From Pseudomonadota bacterium (GTDB lineage Bacteria; Pseudomonadota; Alphaproteobacteria; Rhizobiales; Xanthobacteraceae), in assembly GCA_023435725.1 (NCBI GenBank), contig JAEYRD010000160.1, forward strand, positions 1 to 64,000: DNA of 64,000 nt, given 5' to 3'. Shown here piece after piece: positions 15,835 through 26,500 of this stretch. Position 1 is the first letter of the stretch, and every line of letters begins with the position of its first letter. A program made the position numbers and the translations under genes. The notes under the pieces are model-generated. The model had not been told where the DNA came from and searched no databases. It worked only from the letters and a program-made list of their open reading frames with translations.

Positions 15835-17768
15835 CAGCCCGCAGCCGCGTCGCTGTCGGGAAAATGCCGCGGCAATTGCAGCCGCACACGCGTGCCCGAG
15901 GCATCCGAGCTCAGGTCGAGCGCCGCGCCGCAGCGCGCGGCCCGGCTTTTCATGTTGCGCAGGCCTCGTGCGGTCCGGCTCGCGCTCGCGGCCTCGCAAT
16001 TGCCGGCCAGCGCGAAACCGCGACCGTCATCCACAATGTTGATCACGCCGTACGGTCCTTGATCGCGGCCCTGGTCTCCATCGAGCGTCTCGATGGTGAC
16101 GGCGATCTTGCGGGCCTGTGCGTGCTTGACGGCATTGGTCACGGCCTCGTCGAGAATACGCACGATCTGGATCACGTGCCACGGCCTGAGCTCGGGGTGC
16201 AGCGGCAGGCCTTGCGGTGTCGCCACGCGCCAATCGAGCACGATGTCGTGCGGTCGCAACTGCGCCGTCGCGCGCTCGCGCCAGGAGCCGAGCGCAAGCA
16301 TGAGATCGCCGCCGATGTCGTCCATGGAGTCGATGACGAGACGCAGGTCTTTCAGCGCGGCGCGGGCGGCGTCCGTAATGGTCGCGCCCTCGTGGCCGCG
16401 CTCGGAAAGTGCGACGATGCTGACGAGTTGGCCGCCGAGGCCGTCATGCAGGTCGCGCATCAGCCGCGTGCGTTCATTGGCGAGCGCGGCAGCGCGGGCG
16501 CGCTCCTCCTCGCGGGCGAAGCTCGCCTTCAGCCGCTCCTCGGCCTCGCGCACGCGCGCCACGAGCTGCCCGGCAAAGCTGTCGACCTGGTTCAGCGCGC
16601 GGGCGAAGCGCCAGGTCAGCCCGGCACCGATCGCAACCAGCATCGCCGAATAGGACAGGCGAGAGACGAAGGTACGCTCGTTGGTCACGATCTCGGACAC
16701 CGACAGCATGTCGTGAACCCAGCAGGTCAGCACGATGGTCACTGCGCAACCGATCGTGAAGCTTGCCGCGTCCTGCCGCCGCACCACCGCGGTCGCGGTC
16801 ACGCAAGCCATCAGGAACAGGCAGACCCCGACCGTGGGGATGCCGAGCACCAGAAACAGGATGCGCGGCAGCGGCGGGCCCGCGATCAATCCGACGATGA
16901 ACACAATGAGCCCCGGCACGAACAACAGCGTGCCGTAGCGCGGCCAGCGCCAGCCGAAGAACAGCACGCCGAACACGACGATCAGCGCGCTCTCGATCGG
17001 TGCGGAAGCCAGCAGCACCGCGGTGAGCCGGAACGTGGTGGCGGGGGGCACCGGCGGAGGCAGGAATGCCTGGATGACGCCGAGCACCATCGCCACGGCC
17101 AGCACGCCATAAACCGGCTCGTGACGCCGCATCAGCCACATGATCGCGAGAATGACGGCAAGGATCGACTGCCAGGCGGAGAACACCACCGGCAGCGTGA
17201 CGAACAGCAGTGTTCGCGTCTCGTAGGACGGGCGCAAGGCGGTATCCGGCCCGACATAAACGGTGTCGAGAAAGCCCTTCAGCGGCCCCCATACGAACAG
17301 CCGCACCGTGATCTCGTTGCCGCCGTCGCGCAGCAGCGAGGCGGGGATGAGCGCGATCTGCGGGGTGTTGCGGTCCGGCCGGTTGGCATTCGCGTCGCGG
17401 CGGGAGTCGAGCACGACGACGCCGTTGACGGCGACCTCCACCGCGTTGCTGAAGCGCGGCAGGAATACCGACCATCCTGTCGCCGCATCGCCGCGCCCGA
17501 ACGTGAAGGCGCCGGTGTAGAGCGGGGGATCGGCCAACGAATAGCGCGACGACGTGAAATGGGGCAGCGTCACGGGACGCGTCGCGCCGTCCTCCCGCAG
17601 CGAAAATCCGCTCAACGCGAAATCATCGGGGTCGCTCGGCTGGAGCAGCCGAAGTCCAAGAATGGTGGCGATCACGATCAGCGCCTGAAGCAGCAGATAG
17701 GGCGCGAGGCGCGACACAATCAGCCGGCGTCGTGGTCGCACAGGCGCCTTCGCCGCGATCTCGCTCAC
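15834..17768 (-). CDS. Membrane histidine kinase with 7TM sensor (NarX/DesK-like core)
   Basis: 644-residue two-component sensor. An N-terminal helix is followed by an extracytoplasmic beta-rich domain (to about residue 195), seven or so transmembrane helices (residues 195-395) in the manner of 7TMR-DISM sensors, a coiled linker, a HisKA_3 dimerisation box with the phosphorylated histidine in RDLHDGLGGQL (about residue 439), and an HATPase domain with NAVKHA and VDDGRGFAL. The start is GTG 17768, overlapping the upstream regulator's stop by four bases (GTGA), so the two are translationally coupled. The signal is unknown; the periplasmic domain suggests an extracellular or envelope cue. Confidence 0.9.
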   Translation of the reverse strand: MSEIAAKAPVRPRRRLIVSRLAPYLLLQALIVIATILGLRLLQPSDPDDFALSGFSLREDGATRPVTLPHFTSSRYSLADPPLYTGAFTFGRGDAATGWSVFLPRFSNAVEVAVNGVVVLDSRRDANANRPDRNTPQIALIPASLLRDGGNEITVRLFVWGPLKGFLDTVYVGPDTALRPSYETRTLLFVTLPVVFSAWQSILAVILAIMWLMRRHEPVYGVLAVAMVLGVIQAFLPPPVPPATTFRLTAVLLASAPIESALIVVFGVLFFGWRWPRYGTLLFVPGLIVFIVGLIAGPPLPRILFLVLGIPTVGVCLFLMACVTATAVVRRQDAASFTIGCAVTIVLTCWVHDMLSVSEIVTNERTFVSRLSYSAMLVAIGAGLTWRFARALNQVDSFAGQLVARVREAEERLKASFAREEERARAAALANERTRLMRDLHDGLGGQLVSIVALSERGHEGATITDAARAALKDLRLVIDSMDDIGGDLMLALGSWRERATAQLRPHDIVLDWRVATPQGLPLHPELRPWHVIQIVRILDEAVTNAVKHAQARKIAVTIETLDGDQGRDQGPYGVINIVDDGRGFALAGNCEAASASRTARGLRNMKSRAARCGAALDLSSDASGTRVRLQLPRHFPDSDAAAG

Positions 17769-18454
17769 AGTTTGATCAGGCCCTGCTGCACTGCTTCGAA
17801 CACCGCTTCGCTGCGCGTGTGCACCTCGAGCTTGCGGTAGATGTTCTTGATGTGCCCGGGCACGGTCTGCCTGGACAGGCCGAGATGGCTCGCGATCTCG
17901 GCATAGCTGAAGCCTTTTGCGATGCCCCAGAGGATGTCGATCTCGCGCGGGGTGAGTTTTGCGGTGTTGAGCACGGGTCCTGGCGGCGACCCGGCCGAGT
18001 TCTGCGCGGCGCCTTGTGTTCTGCGCACGATGAAGCGGGCGATCGAGGCCGAGATCGGCGAATGGCCGGCAACCAGATCGCGCACGGTGGCGGCGATGTC
18101 GGTGGGGAAGGCATCCTTGAGGAGATAGCCGGTGGCGCCGACCGTGATCGCGGAGATCACGCTCTCCTCGTCGCCGAGCGCCGAGATCACCATGATCTCG
18201 GTGTCCGGAAAGCGCTGCCGGGTCTCGCGGATCAGCTCGATGCCGTGGCCGTCGGGCAGCCGGAGATCGGTCAGCAGCACGCGCGGTGCGTCCTCGCCGA
18301 GCGCGGAACGCGCCTCGCCCAGCGTGCCGGCGCTGCGCACCTCGTAGCCGGCCTTGACCAGCGCATCCTGGAGCCGCCAGCAGGTCGGCGCGTCGTCCTC
18401 GACGAGGAGGATGGTGATGGCTTCACCCGTCTCGCCCTGTTCGGTCATGGTCAT
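17765..18454 (-). CDS. NarL/LuxR-type response regulator
   Basis: 229 residues. A receiver domain has acidic residues in LLVEDDAP, phosphoacceptor Asp 63 in LLTDLRLPDG, and the conserved lysine in LLKDAF; a C-terminal LuxR helix-turn-helix reads LTPREIDILWGIAKGFSYAEIA...VPGHIKNIYRKL. It acts as a DNA-binding regulator phosphorylated by the kinase encoded immediately downstream. The start could be ATG 18454 or 18448; neither has a strong ribosome binding site. Receiver-first gene order with a four-base overlap indicates a single transcript. Confidence 0.9.
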   Translation of the reverse strand: MTMTEQGETGEAITILLVEDDAPTCWRLQDALVKAGYEVRSAGTLGEARSALGEDAPRVLLTDLRLPDGHGIELIRETRQRFPDTEIMVISALGDEESVISAITVGATGYLLKDAFPTDIAATVRDLVAGHSPISASIARFIVRRTQGAAQNSAGSPPGPVLNTAKLTPREIDILWGIAKGFSYAEIASHLGLSRQTVPGHIKNIYRKLEVHTRSEAVFEAVQQGLIKL

Positions 18455-18615
18455 CGTCCCGCACCGCGTGTCCCCCGCGGCGCGAGCCAGTTTATCCGCA
18501 GCGTCGATGCCGTGACACCCATAATCATGGGGCACCGACAGCCCCGGCGGAGCCGATGTCCTTGGCGTGGCACCGGCCGCCCGGCCGGCTGCGCCTATCC
18601 CGCAGATATCAATGG

Positions 18616-18849
18616 CTACAAGACGTCGACCCTTGGCGGCGGATAGCGCCGCGCCAGCATCGACAGTGGCAGGCGCCGCTCGTCCTCCGGCAGCTCCAGA
18701 AAGGCCAGCACAAGCGGCCGCTTCCAGTCACCGACGCCGAAATCCATTGTCATCCATTTCTGCGGCTCGGGGCCTTCGAGGCCCCGGACCCAGACGAAAT
18801 AGCGGGGGAGGTCGTCGGCGTCCGCTTCCGTCGTGTGTCTCCTGGCCAT
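18616..18849 (-). CDS. Small hypothetical protein
   Basis: 77 residues, soluble, Trp- and Pro-rich: a middle segment RYFVWVRGLEGPEPQKWMTMDFGVGDWKRP followed by LVLAFLELPEDERRLPLSML is well structured by eye. ATG 18849 is preferred over TTG 18852. The ribosome binding site is weak (GTGAGCAG). It lies 161 bases upstream of the response regulator, same strand, separate transcription unit possible. Function unknown. Confidence 0.55.
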   Translation of the reverse strand: MARRHTTEADADDLPRYFVWVRGLEGPEPQKWMTMDFGVGDWKRPLVLAFLELPEDERRLPLSMLARRYPPPRVDVL

Positions 18850-18987
18850 CAAAGCTGCTCACTGCATATCGATACACGTTACTGCAGGATATAGGTACCG
18901 GCTCGGGGAAGTCGAAGGCTTGATGGTGGTCCGGAACGGTGAGCGCACGACGTGCCACCGGCGCGCGCCACATGGCGGTACCCCGCG

Positions 18988-19290
18988 TCACTGCCAGAGC
19001 TCGCTCTCCGCCACGCGATTGATATCGGCAAGTCGGCGATTTGCGTCACCCTTGAAGTCGATGCTCTCAACCAGCGTCAGCAGGCGGTGATAGGCGCCGT
19101 CGGCAATTTCGACCGGCAGCGGGGTCTCGTCGAAGGCCTCGACATAGCTGCCGACGAGACCGCTCAACAGACGGCACAGGCCACGCTGGGCGGGATCGTC
19201 CTGGCCGAGCGTCTCGAGTTTTTGCTGAAAGATCCGGAAGGTCCGCAAACCGTGGTGCTGTTCGGAAAGCCACGCGTGCAGGTCGTTCAT
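18988..19290 (-). CDS. Hypothetical helical protein
   Basis: 100 residues, soluble and predicted mostly alpha-helical (MNDLHAWLSEQHHGLRTF... LCRLLSGLVGSYVEAFDE). AGAGG stands 7 bases before ATG 19290; the open frame above this to 19437 lacks a binding site and is less protein-like. No domain recognised. Confidence 0.6.
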   Translation of the reverse strand: MNDLHAWLSEQHHGLRTFRIFQQKLETLGQDDPAQRGLCRLLSGLVGSYVEAFDETPLPVEIADGAYHRLLTLVESIDFKGDANRRLADINRVAESELWQ

Positions 19291-19496
19291 GTGAGCCTCT
19301 TCGGTGAGTGAAGAAGCTAAGGGCTTATACAGTGCAAATGTGACGATTGCTAGGGGGAGACCGACTTGATGCCTTGCCTTGCAGAGCGCGCTCGATGCGC
19401 TGATCAGCCGTCCGTCGCGGCTCCGGGAAAGGAGCATCCAATCAATGGGAAACCGACAGCCGCCACATGAATGTCACCGCCTTTCCCAGGCGTTCT

Positions 19497-19748
19497 TCAT
19501 TTCGTGTTAGCGCCGCCCGCGCTGGATTTCCTGCCTTTGGCCCCCTTCGAGGTCGCGACCGGCTGTTGCGGCGGCACTATCACCAGAGGATGAGACGGTA
19601 CCTTGAGACGTTCCTGCCCGATGTCGTTTCGAAACTCCTGCGAGTCGAGCCGCTGTGTCCTATCCGCGCCGTCACGCTGCGCAAATGCGGGCGCCTCCCC
19701 AACCAGCGAGGCTACTACAAAGAGCACAGCAAACATCCCATTCTTCAT
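19497..19748 (-). CDS. Small exported basic protein
   Basis: 83 residues. Signal peptide (GMFAVLFVVASLVGEAPAFAQ), then a hydrophilic mature part with a Lys/Gly-rich end (SKGAKGRKSSAGGANTK). GCGGAGTTGCTG precedes ATG 19748. It follows the outer-membrane-like gene at 19774 by 25 bases on the same strand, so the two are probably one operon and may act together in the envelope. Function unknown. Confidence 0.62.
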   Translation of the reverse strand: MKNGMFAVLFVVASLVGEAPAFAQRDGADRTQRLDSQEFRNDIGQERLKVPSHPLVIVPPQQPVATSKGAKGRKSSAGGANTK

Positions 19749-19773
19749 CAGCAACTCCGCATTCCGAGACCGT

Positions 19774-20607
19774 TCAAAAAGCAAAGTTAAGTCTCGGCCC
19801 GACATCGATATTCTGGTAGCGCCGTATCGCTACATTCGAAAAGCGCTCTTCGAACGCAACACTCGTGGTCAGGGCGACGCTCGGCGTGAAGTTATACTTC
19901 ACACCCAGCGACACCGAATAGATCTGATCCGCCCGACCTGAATTGACTCCGTTGGTGAACCAATAGGCTTCGAAGAACGGCGACGATACGATCGACCAGC
20001 GTTCGTTGAGCCTGGCCTCGATGCCCAACGCGAGATCGAGGCGGAAATATTCGGCGAAGGCCTGGTCGGCGAAGCGATAACGCGCCTGCATGAACGGCGA
20101 GAAGATGATGACATTGTAGGCCATGTCGACCACGAAGTCGCGCGACAGTGCGCCCTTGACATCGTAGGCGGTGAACAGCTGCTCATTGTAGATGCCACCG
20201 AATTCGTATCGGTTCTCGAAAATGGCGCTCGCTTTCCACCCGGCGATGTCGTGGGTCAACCGCGCTCCCCACAACGCCGCCGAGGCATCGGCGTCCTTTT
20301 CCCTCGAGAACGCATCGAGGTCGCTGCGAACATAAAAGCGGTAGGTGAGGTCCGGCGCGAGCCGACCATCCAGTCGCAGCGATATGTCGCTGTTGAGAAA
20401 CCAGTCACTACGGCGATCCGCAGTGCTGAAGAATGCGTTGTTGGTCCAGGTAGGCGCGAGCGTACCGACAATGCTGAAATTCGGCGCCCATGACGGAGGC
20501 TGGTAGTTCTCGCTTTGAATTGCTTTTACGGAGTAGTCAGCGGCCCAGCCCTCGCTCGCGCCAAACGCGACCAACCACAGAACGAGAAGCATCTGCTGTC
20601 CACGCAT
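19774..20607 (-). CDS. Putative outer-membrane beta-barrel protein
   Basis: 277 residues. Signal peptide (LLVLWLVAFGASEGWAA) followed by alternating amphipathic strands rich in aromatic residues (YRFYVRSDLDAF, RYEFGGIYNEQLF, YRFADQAFAEYFRLDL) and a terminal phenylalanine in GPRLNFAF, the usual outer-membrane barrel signature. No porin subfamily is recognised; about ten to twelve strands are plausible. ATG 20607 is preferred; ATG 20592 is possible. It lies downstream of arcA on the same strand, separated by 149 bases. Confidence 0.7.
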   Translation of the reverse strand: MRGQQMLLVLWLVAFGASEGWAADYSVKAIQSENYQPPSWAPNFSIVGTLAPTWTNNAFFSTADRRSDWFLNSDISLRLDGRLAPDLTYRFYVRSDLDAFSREKDADASAALWGARLTHDIAGWKASAIFENRYEFGGIYNEQLFTAYDVKGALSRDFVVDMAYNVIIFSPFMQARYRFADQAFAEYFRLDLALGIEARLNERWSIVSSPFFEAYWFTNGVNSGRADQIYSVSLGVKYNFTPSVALTTSVAFEERFSNVAIRRYQNIDVGPRLNFAF

Positions 20608-20756
20608 GGGGCCCCCATGATGTCTCGACAACCATTGTTCAGGCTGGAACCGGTTCATTCTTGGAAGCAATAGTGACCAAGTCAGAACGCCGCGCCCGCC
20701 ACTGCCTTCGATGCGCGACGGACACTAGGGGTCTCACACGCATCCATACGATCCGG

Positions 20757-22031
20757 CTAGTAATCCACCGCATCCCTGATGATCGGACAGGTCATGCAAT
20801 GACCGCCGCCGCGGCCGCGCCCGAGCTCCGCGCCGACGATGGTAATCACCTCGATCCCTTCCTTGCGAAGCAAGGTATTGGTGTAGGTGTTGCGGTCATA
20901 GGCGAACACAACGCCTGGGGACGCGCATACAAGATTGGCGCCGCTATCCCATTGCGTGCGCTCTCGCATGTAGGCGTTGCCGCCTGTCTCGACGACGCGC
21001 AGCTTTTTCAGGCCGAGCGCCTCGGCCACGACGTCAACGAACGGCTTTTCGTCCTTGCGCAACTCGATGCCGGCGGAATTGTCAGCTGGCCGGTAGGAGA
21101 ACGCCGTGATGTTGTTGACGATGTCGGGATACAGCAGGACGCAATCGCGATCAGCGAAGGTGAAGACAGTATCCAGGTGCATCGCAGCACGTAGCTTCGG
21201 CATGGCCGCCACGATCACGCGCTCGGCCGCTTTCTTCTTGAACAGGGCCGCGGCGACCTGGCTGATCGCCTGCCGCGATGTACGCTCGCTCAGCCCGATC
21301 AAGACGTTGCCCTTCCCGATAGGCATCACGTCGCCACCTTCGAAGGTGGCAAGACCATGATCCTTCGTCGGATCGCCCCACCAGACATTGACCTTGCCAG
21401 CGAAATCCGGATGGAACTTGTAGATTGCGGCCGCCAGGATCGGCTCTTCATGGCGCGCGGGCCAATAGAGCGAATTGAGCGTGACACCGCCGTAGATCCA
21501 GCAGGTCGTATCCCGTGTGTAGAGCGTGTTCGGGAGCGGCGGCAGCAGATACTCGGTCATACCCGCAGCTTCGCGAACCAGCTTGAGCATCTCGCCGCCG
21601 TGAGCGTCCGGAAAGTCATGGGTGGACACGCCACCGATCAAGGTTTCCGCCAACTCGCGTGGCTTCAGGCTTTCGAGATAGCTGCGCAACTCGTCGACCA
21701 GGCCGAGGCCGACCTGATCGGGAACGACCTGGTTGTCGAAGATCCACTTCCTGGCCTCGGGAATGGCCACGGTCTCGGCAAGGAGGGTGTGCATCTCAAC
21801 GACCTCGATGCCGCGGTCTCGCATCTTCTGCATGAAGTCGAAATGATCGCGCTTGGCGTTTTCCACCCACAGCACGTCATCGAAGAGCAAAGTATCGCAA
21901 TTGGAGGGCGTCAGCCGCTGATGGGCACGGCCGGGCGCGCAGACCATCACTTTTCGGAGTTGGCCGACCTCGGAATGCACGCCAAAGGTCTGAGTGGATT
22001 GCGTCGCAGATTCCGTCGTGGACTTTGTCAT
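20757..22031 (-). CDS. arcA: Arginine deiminase
   Basis: 424 residues. Hydrolyses arginine to citrulline and ammonia in the cytoplasm, the first step of the arginine deiminase pathway; the ammonia released protects against acid. Guanidino-modifying fold motifs include FEGGDVMPIG, MHLDTVFTFADRD (catalytic His and Asp) and the C-terminal nucleophile Cys 412 in GGGHCMTCPIIRD. ATG 22031 suits the GAGAG ribosome binding site (7-base spacing) better than ATG 22037. It follows the antiporter gene by 26 bases and is surely cotranscribed with it. No ornithine carbamoyltransferase or carbamate kinase gene is present in the window. Confidence 0.92.
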   Translation of the reverse strand: MTKSTTESATQSTQTFGVHSEVGQLRKVMVCAPGRAHQRLTPSNCDTLLFDDVLWVENAKRDHFDFMQKMRDRGIEVVEMHTLLAETVAIPEARKWIFDNQVVPDQVGLGLVDELRSYLESLKPRELAETLIGGVSTHDFPDAHGGEMLKLVREAAGMTEYLLPPLPNTLYTRDTTCWIYGGVTLNSLYWPARHEEPILAAAIYKFHPDFAGKVNVWWGDPTKDHGLATFEGGDVMPIGKGNVLIGLSERTSRQAISQVAAALFKKKAAERVIVAAMPKLRAAMHLDTVFTFADRDCVLLYPDIVNNITAFSYRPADNSAGIELRKDEKPFVDVVAEALGLKKLRVVETGGNAYMRERTQWDSGANLVCASPGVVFAYDRNTYTNTLLRKEGIEVITIVGAELGRGRGGGHCMTCPIIRDAVDY

Positions 22032-22057
22032 GGCCATGCTCTCGGGGGTTGTCTTGC

Positions 22058-23491
22058 CTAGATGGTGATGTAGCCGGTGGCCAACCCATGAATGCCAACG
22101 GCCGCGCCAACGATGGCTGCGATGAAAATTCCCCATTCGATTGGCTTGAAGAGACGCGCACGCTGCTCCATGCGCGCCCAGAAATACAGCGCCGTGCCGG
22201 GGCCGTAGATAATGCAGGATAGTAGTAGAAACTTCATGCCCGCCGAATAAATGAGGAATAACGTGTAAGCGACGGCAATCGTCGCGAAGATCAGATCGCG
22301 AGTCCGCTCCTGCGGGCGAGTCTTGTACGTATCCCCGCGCCTGTTCATCAAAACCCCGTAGGCGGCGACCAGGAAGAACGGAATCAGCGACATCACACTC
22401 GTCAAATTGAGCATCAACGAGAACGCATCATTTGACCAGTAAGTGCTGATGACGAAGAGCTGGACGATAATATTGGTCAGCCAAAGCGCGGCTGACGGGA
22501 CTTTGTTCTCGTTCTCCGTCTCGAAGATCGCCGGCATATCCCTGGTGCGAGCGGCCGCAGAGAGAACCTCGGCACAGATCAAGGACCACGCGAGGTATGC
22601 GCCAAGTACCGAAACGAGAAGTCCAACACTCACAAAGATTGCACCCCAATGGCCGACGACGGCCTCGAGCACCGAAGCCATCGACGGCTGCCGCATGCCG
22701 GCAATATCGCTCCGCTGCAGGACGGCGTAGGGCAACATGGTAACCAGGACCATAAGCGTGGTGACGCCAAGGAAGCCAAGGATTGTCGCCGTACCCACGT
22801 CGGATCTCTGTTGGGCATAGCGCGAATAGACACTCGCGCCTTCGATTCCGAGGAATACGAAAACCGTGACCAGCATCGTGGCCCGGATCTGCTCGAACAG
22901 ACTCTTGTCCGGCATGCCGACGCCGCCCCAGAAGTTCTCCTGAAACAGCCCCAGCTTGAACGAAAACAACAGGATGAGGATGAAAATGAGGATCGGAACG
23001 ATCTTTGCGATCGTCACGACCATGTTGATGAAGGCGGCCTGTTGAACACCCCTCAAGATCATGAAATGGAAGAGCCAGATGCCGATTGAAGCAACGGCGA
23101 TCGCAACAACCGTATTGCCGTCGCCAAACACTGGAAAAAAGGCACCCAGGGTCGATTTGATCAGCACCCAGTAGGAAACGTTGCCGACGCAGCTGCCGAT
23201 CCAGTATCCGAGCGCGGAAAGAAATCCCGGATAGTCCCCGAAGCCGGCCTTCGCATAAGCATAGACACCTGCATCAATGTCCGGCTTGCTCTCCGCGAGA
23301 AACTGAAACACCCGCGCCAGGGTGTACATGCCGCCCGCTGCGATGCACCATGCGATGATGGCTCCGAATGGGCCGGTTGCGATGCCGAAGGTTCGAGGCA
23401 GTGAGAAGATGCCAGAGCCAACCATGGATCCGACCACCATCGCGGTCAGCGCGAATAGCGAGAGTTTTTGGGTCGCTGGCGTCGCACTCAT
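22058..23491 (-). CDS. arcD: Arginine/ornithine-type antiporter (APC family)
   Basis: 477-residue APC-superfamily transporter with about twelve helices. The first helix carries the substrate-loop motif GSMVGSGIFSLP, and the ArcD-like GIEGASVYSRYAQQRSDVG segment follows near residue 220. In arc operons such a protein exchanges arginine for ornithine (or citrulline) at no energy cost. GAGGTC stands before ATG 23491. It is the first gene of an arcD-arcA pair. A paralogue of exactly the same length is at 33508. Substrate is inferred from its neighbour. Confidence 0.87.
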   Translation of the reverse strand: MSATPATQKLSLFALTAMVVGSMVGSGIFSLPRTFGIATGPFGAIIAWCIAAGGMYTLARVFQFLAESKPDIDAGVYAYAKAGFGDYPGFLSALGYWIGSCVGNVSYWVLIKSTLGAFFPVFGDGNTVVAIAVASIGIWLFHFMILRGVQQAAFINMVVTIAKIVPILIFILILLFSFKLGLFQENFWGGVGMPDKSLFEQIRATMLVTVFVFLGIEGASVYSRYAQQRSDVGTATILGFLGVTTLMVLVTMLPYAVLQRSDIAGMRQPSMASVLEAVVGHWGAIFVSVGLLVSVLGAYLAWSLICAEVLSAAARTRDMPAIFETENENKVPSAALWLTNIIVQLFVISTYWSNDAFSLMLNLTSVMSLIPFFLVAAYGVLMNRRGDTYKTRPQERTRDLIFATIAVAYTLFLIYSAGMKFLLLSCIIYGPGTALYFWARMEQRARLFKPIEWGIFIAAIVGAAVGIHGLATGYITI

Positions 23492-23595
23492 GTCAAGACC
23501 TCACGCGGAGGGAGGCTGGCCGGTCGGTCCGTCCGCAGCCCGCACGATGCGCCCCGCAAGCGGTCTGCAATATCGGGTGATTACCTAGCCGAAGG

Positions 23596-26500
23596 TCAGG
23601 AATTTCCCGATCGGCTTTGCCCCTGTCCTGACATCTGCGGCCCGGAAGGGGCGGCCCTCTCTTTCTCGCCGAACCAGGTCACATAAAGTGTTGGCAGGAA
23701 GACCAGGGTCAGGACCGTGGCGACCAACAAGCCGCCCATGATCGCGAATGCCATAGGACCCCAAAACACTGTTGGTGCGATGGGTATCATTCCAAGGACA
23801 GTCGATATGGCCGTCAGCATGATCGGGCGAAAGCGGGAGCTGCTGGCATCTATCGCGGCGTCCCAGGGCGTCTTGCCCAAATCGCGTTCGGCATCGATCT
23901 GACCGATGAGAATGACCGCGTTCTTGCTGATCATGCCGAGAAGGGCCAGCACGCCGAGGATGGCGACAAAGCCGAGAGGCCTGCCGGAGAGCATCAATGC
24001 TGCGACGACACCGATCAGGCCGAGCGGCGCGACACTGAGCACCATGAAAAGTCTCGCAAAGCTCTGCAGCTGCACCATCAGGATCGTGAACATGACGAAA
24101 AGCATCACGGGCACCACAGCCAGCACGGACGCCTGCGATTTCTGGCTTTCCTCCACGGTCCCGCCCACGACCACGCTGTACGAGGGAGGAAGGGTCTTTC
24201 GGAGGTTTTCGATTGCCGGCGCCAGCGCAGTAACGACGCTCTCCGGCAATCTGTCACCGACGATGGCCGCCTGCACCGTCAAGGTAGGAACGCGGTTACG
24301 CCTCCAGATCAGGGGAAATTCCTGGTCATATTCAAAGGAAGCGAATTGGCTGAGGGGGACGGTCCGTCCGCCCGGCAGCGGCACCTGCAAAGTGCGGAGA
24401 CTGTCGAGCGAAACCCTCTGCTCATCGGTCGCGCGCACCACCACGTTGACCAGATAGATATCGTCCCGGACCTGGGTCACGGGCGTACCGGATATGACCG
24501 CGTTCAGGACGGTGGCGATCGCCTGCGAGCTGAGCCCCAGAAGCCGCGCCTCATCCTGGTCGACGCGAATGCGCACCTGCCGGTCGGGCTCCATCCAATC
24601 GAAATTGACCTGCTTGGCGTCCGGATTGCCGGCGACGATCTGTCCGACCTTGTGTGCAATATCACGCACCTGCTCCACGTCGGGCCCGCTGACCCGATAC
24701 TGCACAGGCCATCCAACCGGCGGCCCAAGCTCCAGCGGGGAAACGAAGGAGATGGCCTGCGGAAACTCCTCGGCCAGCAGCTTGTCGAGCCTGGAATGGA
24801 GGCGCTCGCGTGCGGCGACATTCTTGGCGATGACGACGGTCTGTGTGAAGAAATCGTTCGGTAGCTGGACGTTCAGGGGTAAATAGAAGCGAATGGCGCC
24901 GCGTCCAACATAGGTGCTCCACCGCGCCACGTCGGGATCGGCCGAAAGCGCCGCATCCAGGCGCTTCGCCGCCGCCTCGCTCGCATAGATCGAAGCGTTC
25001 TGCGGCAGGCTGATGTCCACGAGCAGTTCTGGACGGTCCGACGAAGGAAAGAACTGCCGCGGGATTAATGGCAGCGCGAGGAAAGAGGCAACAAAGAGCG
25101 CCAGCGAGGTCGCGATCGTCACCCACTTGGCACGCATCGCCGCCGTCAGGAAACCCCGATACGTGCGGAAGATGCGGCCTGGCTCCGAGCTGCTGCTTTT
25201 CCTGGGCGGAACGAGGATGACGGCTCCCAACAGCGGCGTGAAAATGACCGCAACAAGCCAGGAAACCAGCAGCGCGATCGTGACTACGGCGAAGAGCGAG
25301 AACGTGTATTCGCCAGCCGAACTCGCCGCAAATCCGACCGGTATGAAACCCGCTATCGTTACCAATGTGCCCGCGAGCATTGCCGTCGCATGGGTCTTGA
25401 AGGCGAAGGTTGCCGCCTCGACCTTGCTCGCCCCCTCCGCCAGCCGGGTAAGCGTGGCGTCTGTCGTCGTCATCGCATCGTCAACTAGCAATGCGAGCGC
25501 GATGATCAGCGCGCCAAGCGATATTCGCTGCATGTCAATGTGGACGAGCCCCATGATCGGGAACACAATCGCCAGCGTGAACGGGATCGCGAGCGCGATG
25601 ATCAGGCCGGGTCGCACGCCGAGGCTGATGAAGCTCACGACCATGATGATGGCAATCGCCTGGATCAGCGAAACCATGAACTCGCGGATGGCCTGGTCGA
25701 CCACGACAGGCTGGTCTGCGACCAGGCTGGGCTCGATACCGATGGGCAGATCCGCAGTGATTTGCGCCATGGCTTTCCTGATGTTGGTACCAAGCGCAAG
25801 AATGTCGCCGCCGTCCCGCATGGAGATTGCAAGCCCTATTGCCGGCTGGCCATTGATGCGAAAGAGCGGCTGGGGCGGGTCGGCATAACCGCGCCGCACC
25901 CGCGCAATATCGCTCAGGCGCAGCATGCGTCCGCTGGCGACAAAATTGATGTTGGCAATGTCCTGCTCGGACTGGAAGCCGCCCGACACGCGAAGCGAGA
26001 TGTTTTCCGAGCTCGTCTGTATCGTCCCCGCCGGACGCACGATGTTTTGCGACGCAAGCGCGGCAACGAGTGCCGACCGATCAATGCCGAGCGTTGCGAG
26101 CTCCTTCGTGGAGAACTCGACGAAGATCACCTCATCCTGCGCCCCCAAAAGTTCGATCTTTGACACATCAGGCACGAGAAGTAGTTTTGAGCGAACGTCC
26201 TCGACCCGATCGCGCAGTTCGCGCTGGGTAAAGCCATCGCTGGTAAAGCCGTAGATGATGCCAAACGTATCACCGAACTCGTCATTGAAGCCGGGGCCGA
26301 TCACGCCGGCGGGCAACGTATGACGCATGTCGCCGATGGTTTTCCGCACATGATACCAGGTGTCGGCGACTTCCTTCGCATTCGCGCTTCCTTTCAGATT
26401 CACAAACACCGTCGCTACACCGGCCCTGGTAAAGCTTCGCAGAAAGTCCAGATGAGGCGTCTCCTGCAGAGAGCGCTCAAGGCGCTCGGTTACCTGCTTC

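Noticed and set aside
15864..17840. A 658-codon open frame opposite the 7TM histidine kinase
   Set aside because: The kinase frame has clear catalytic motifs; the opposite frame is His/Arg/Glu-rich shadow sequence.
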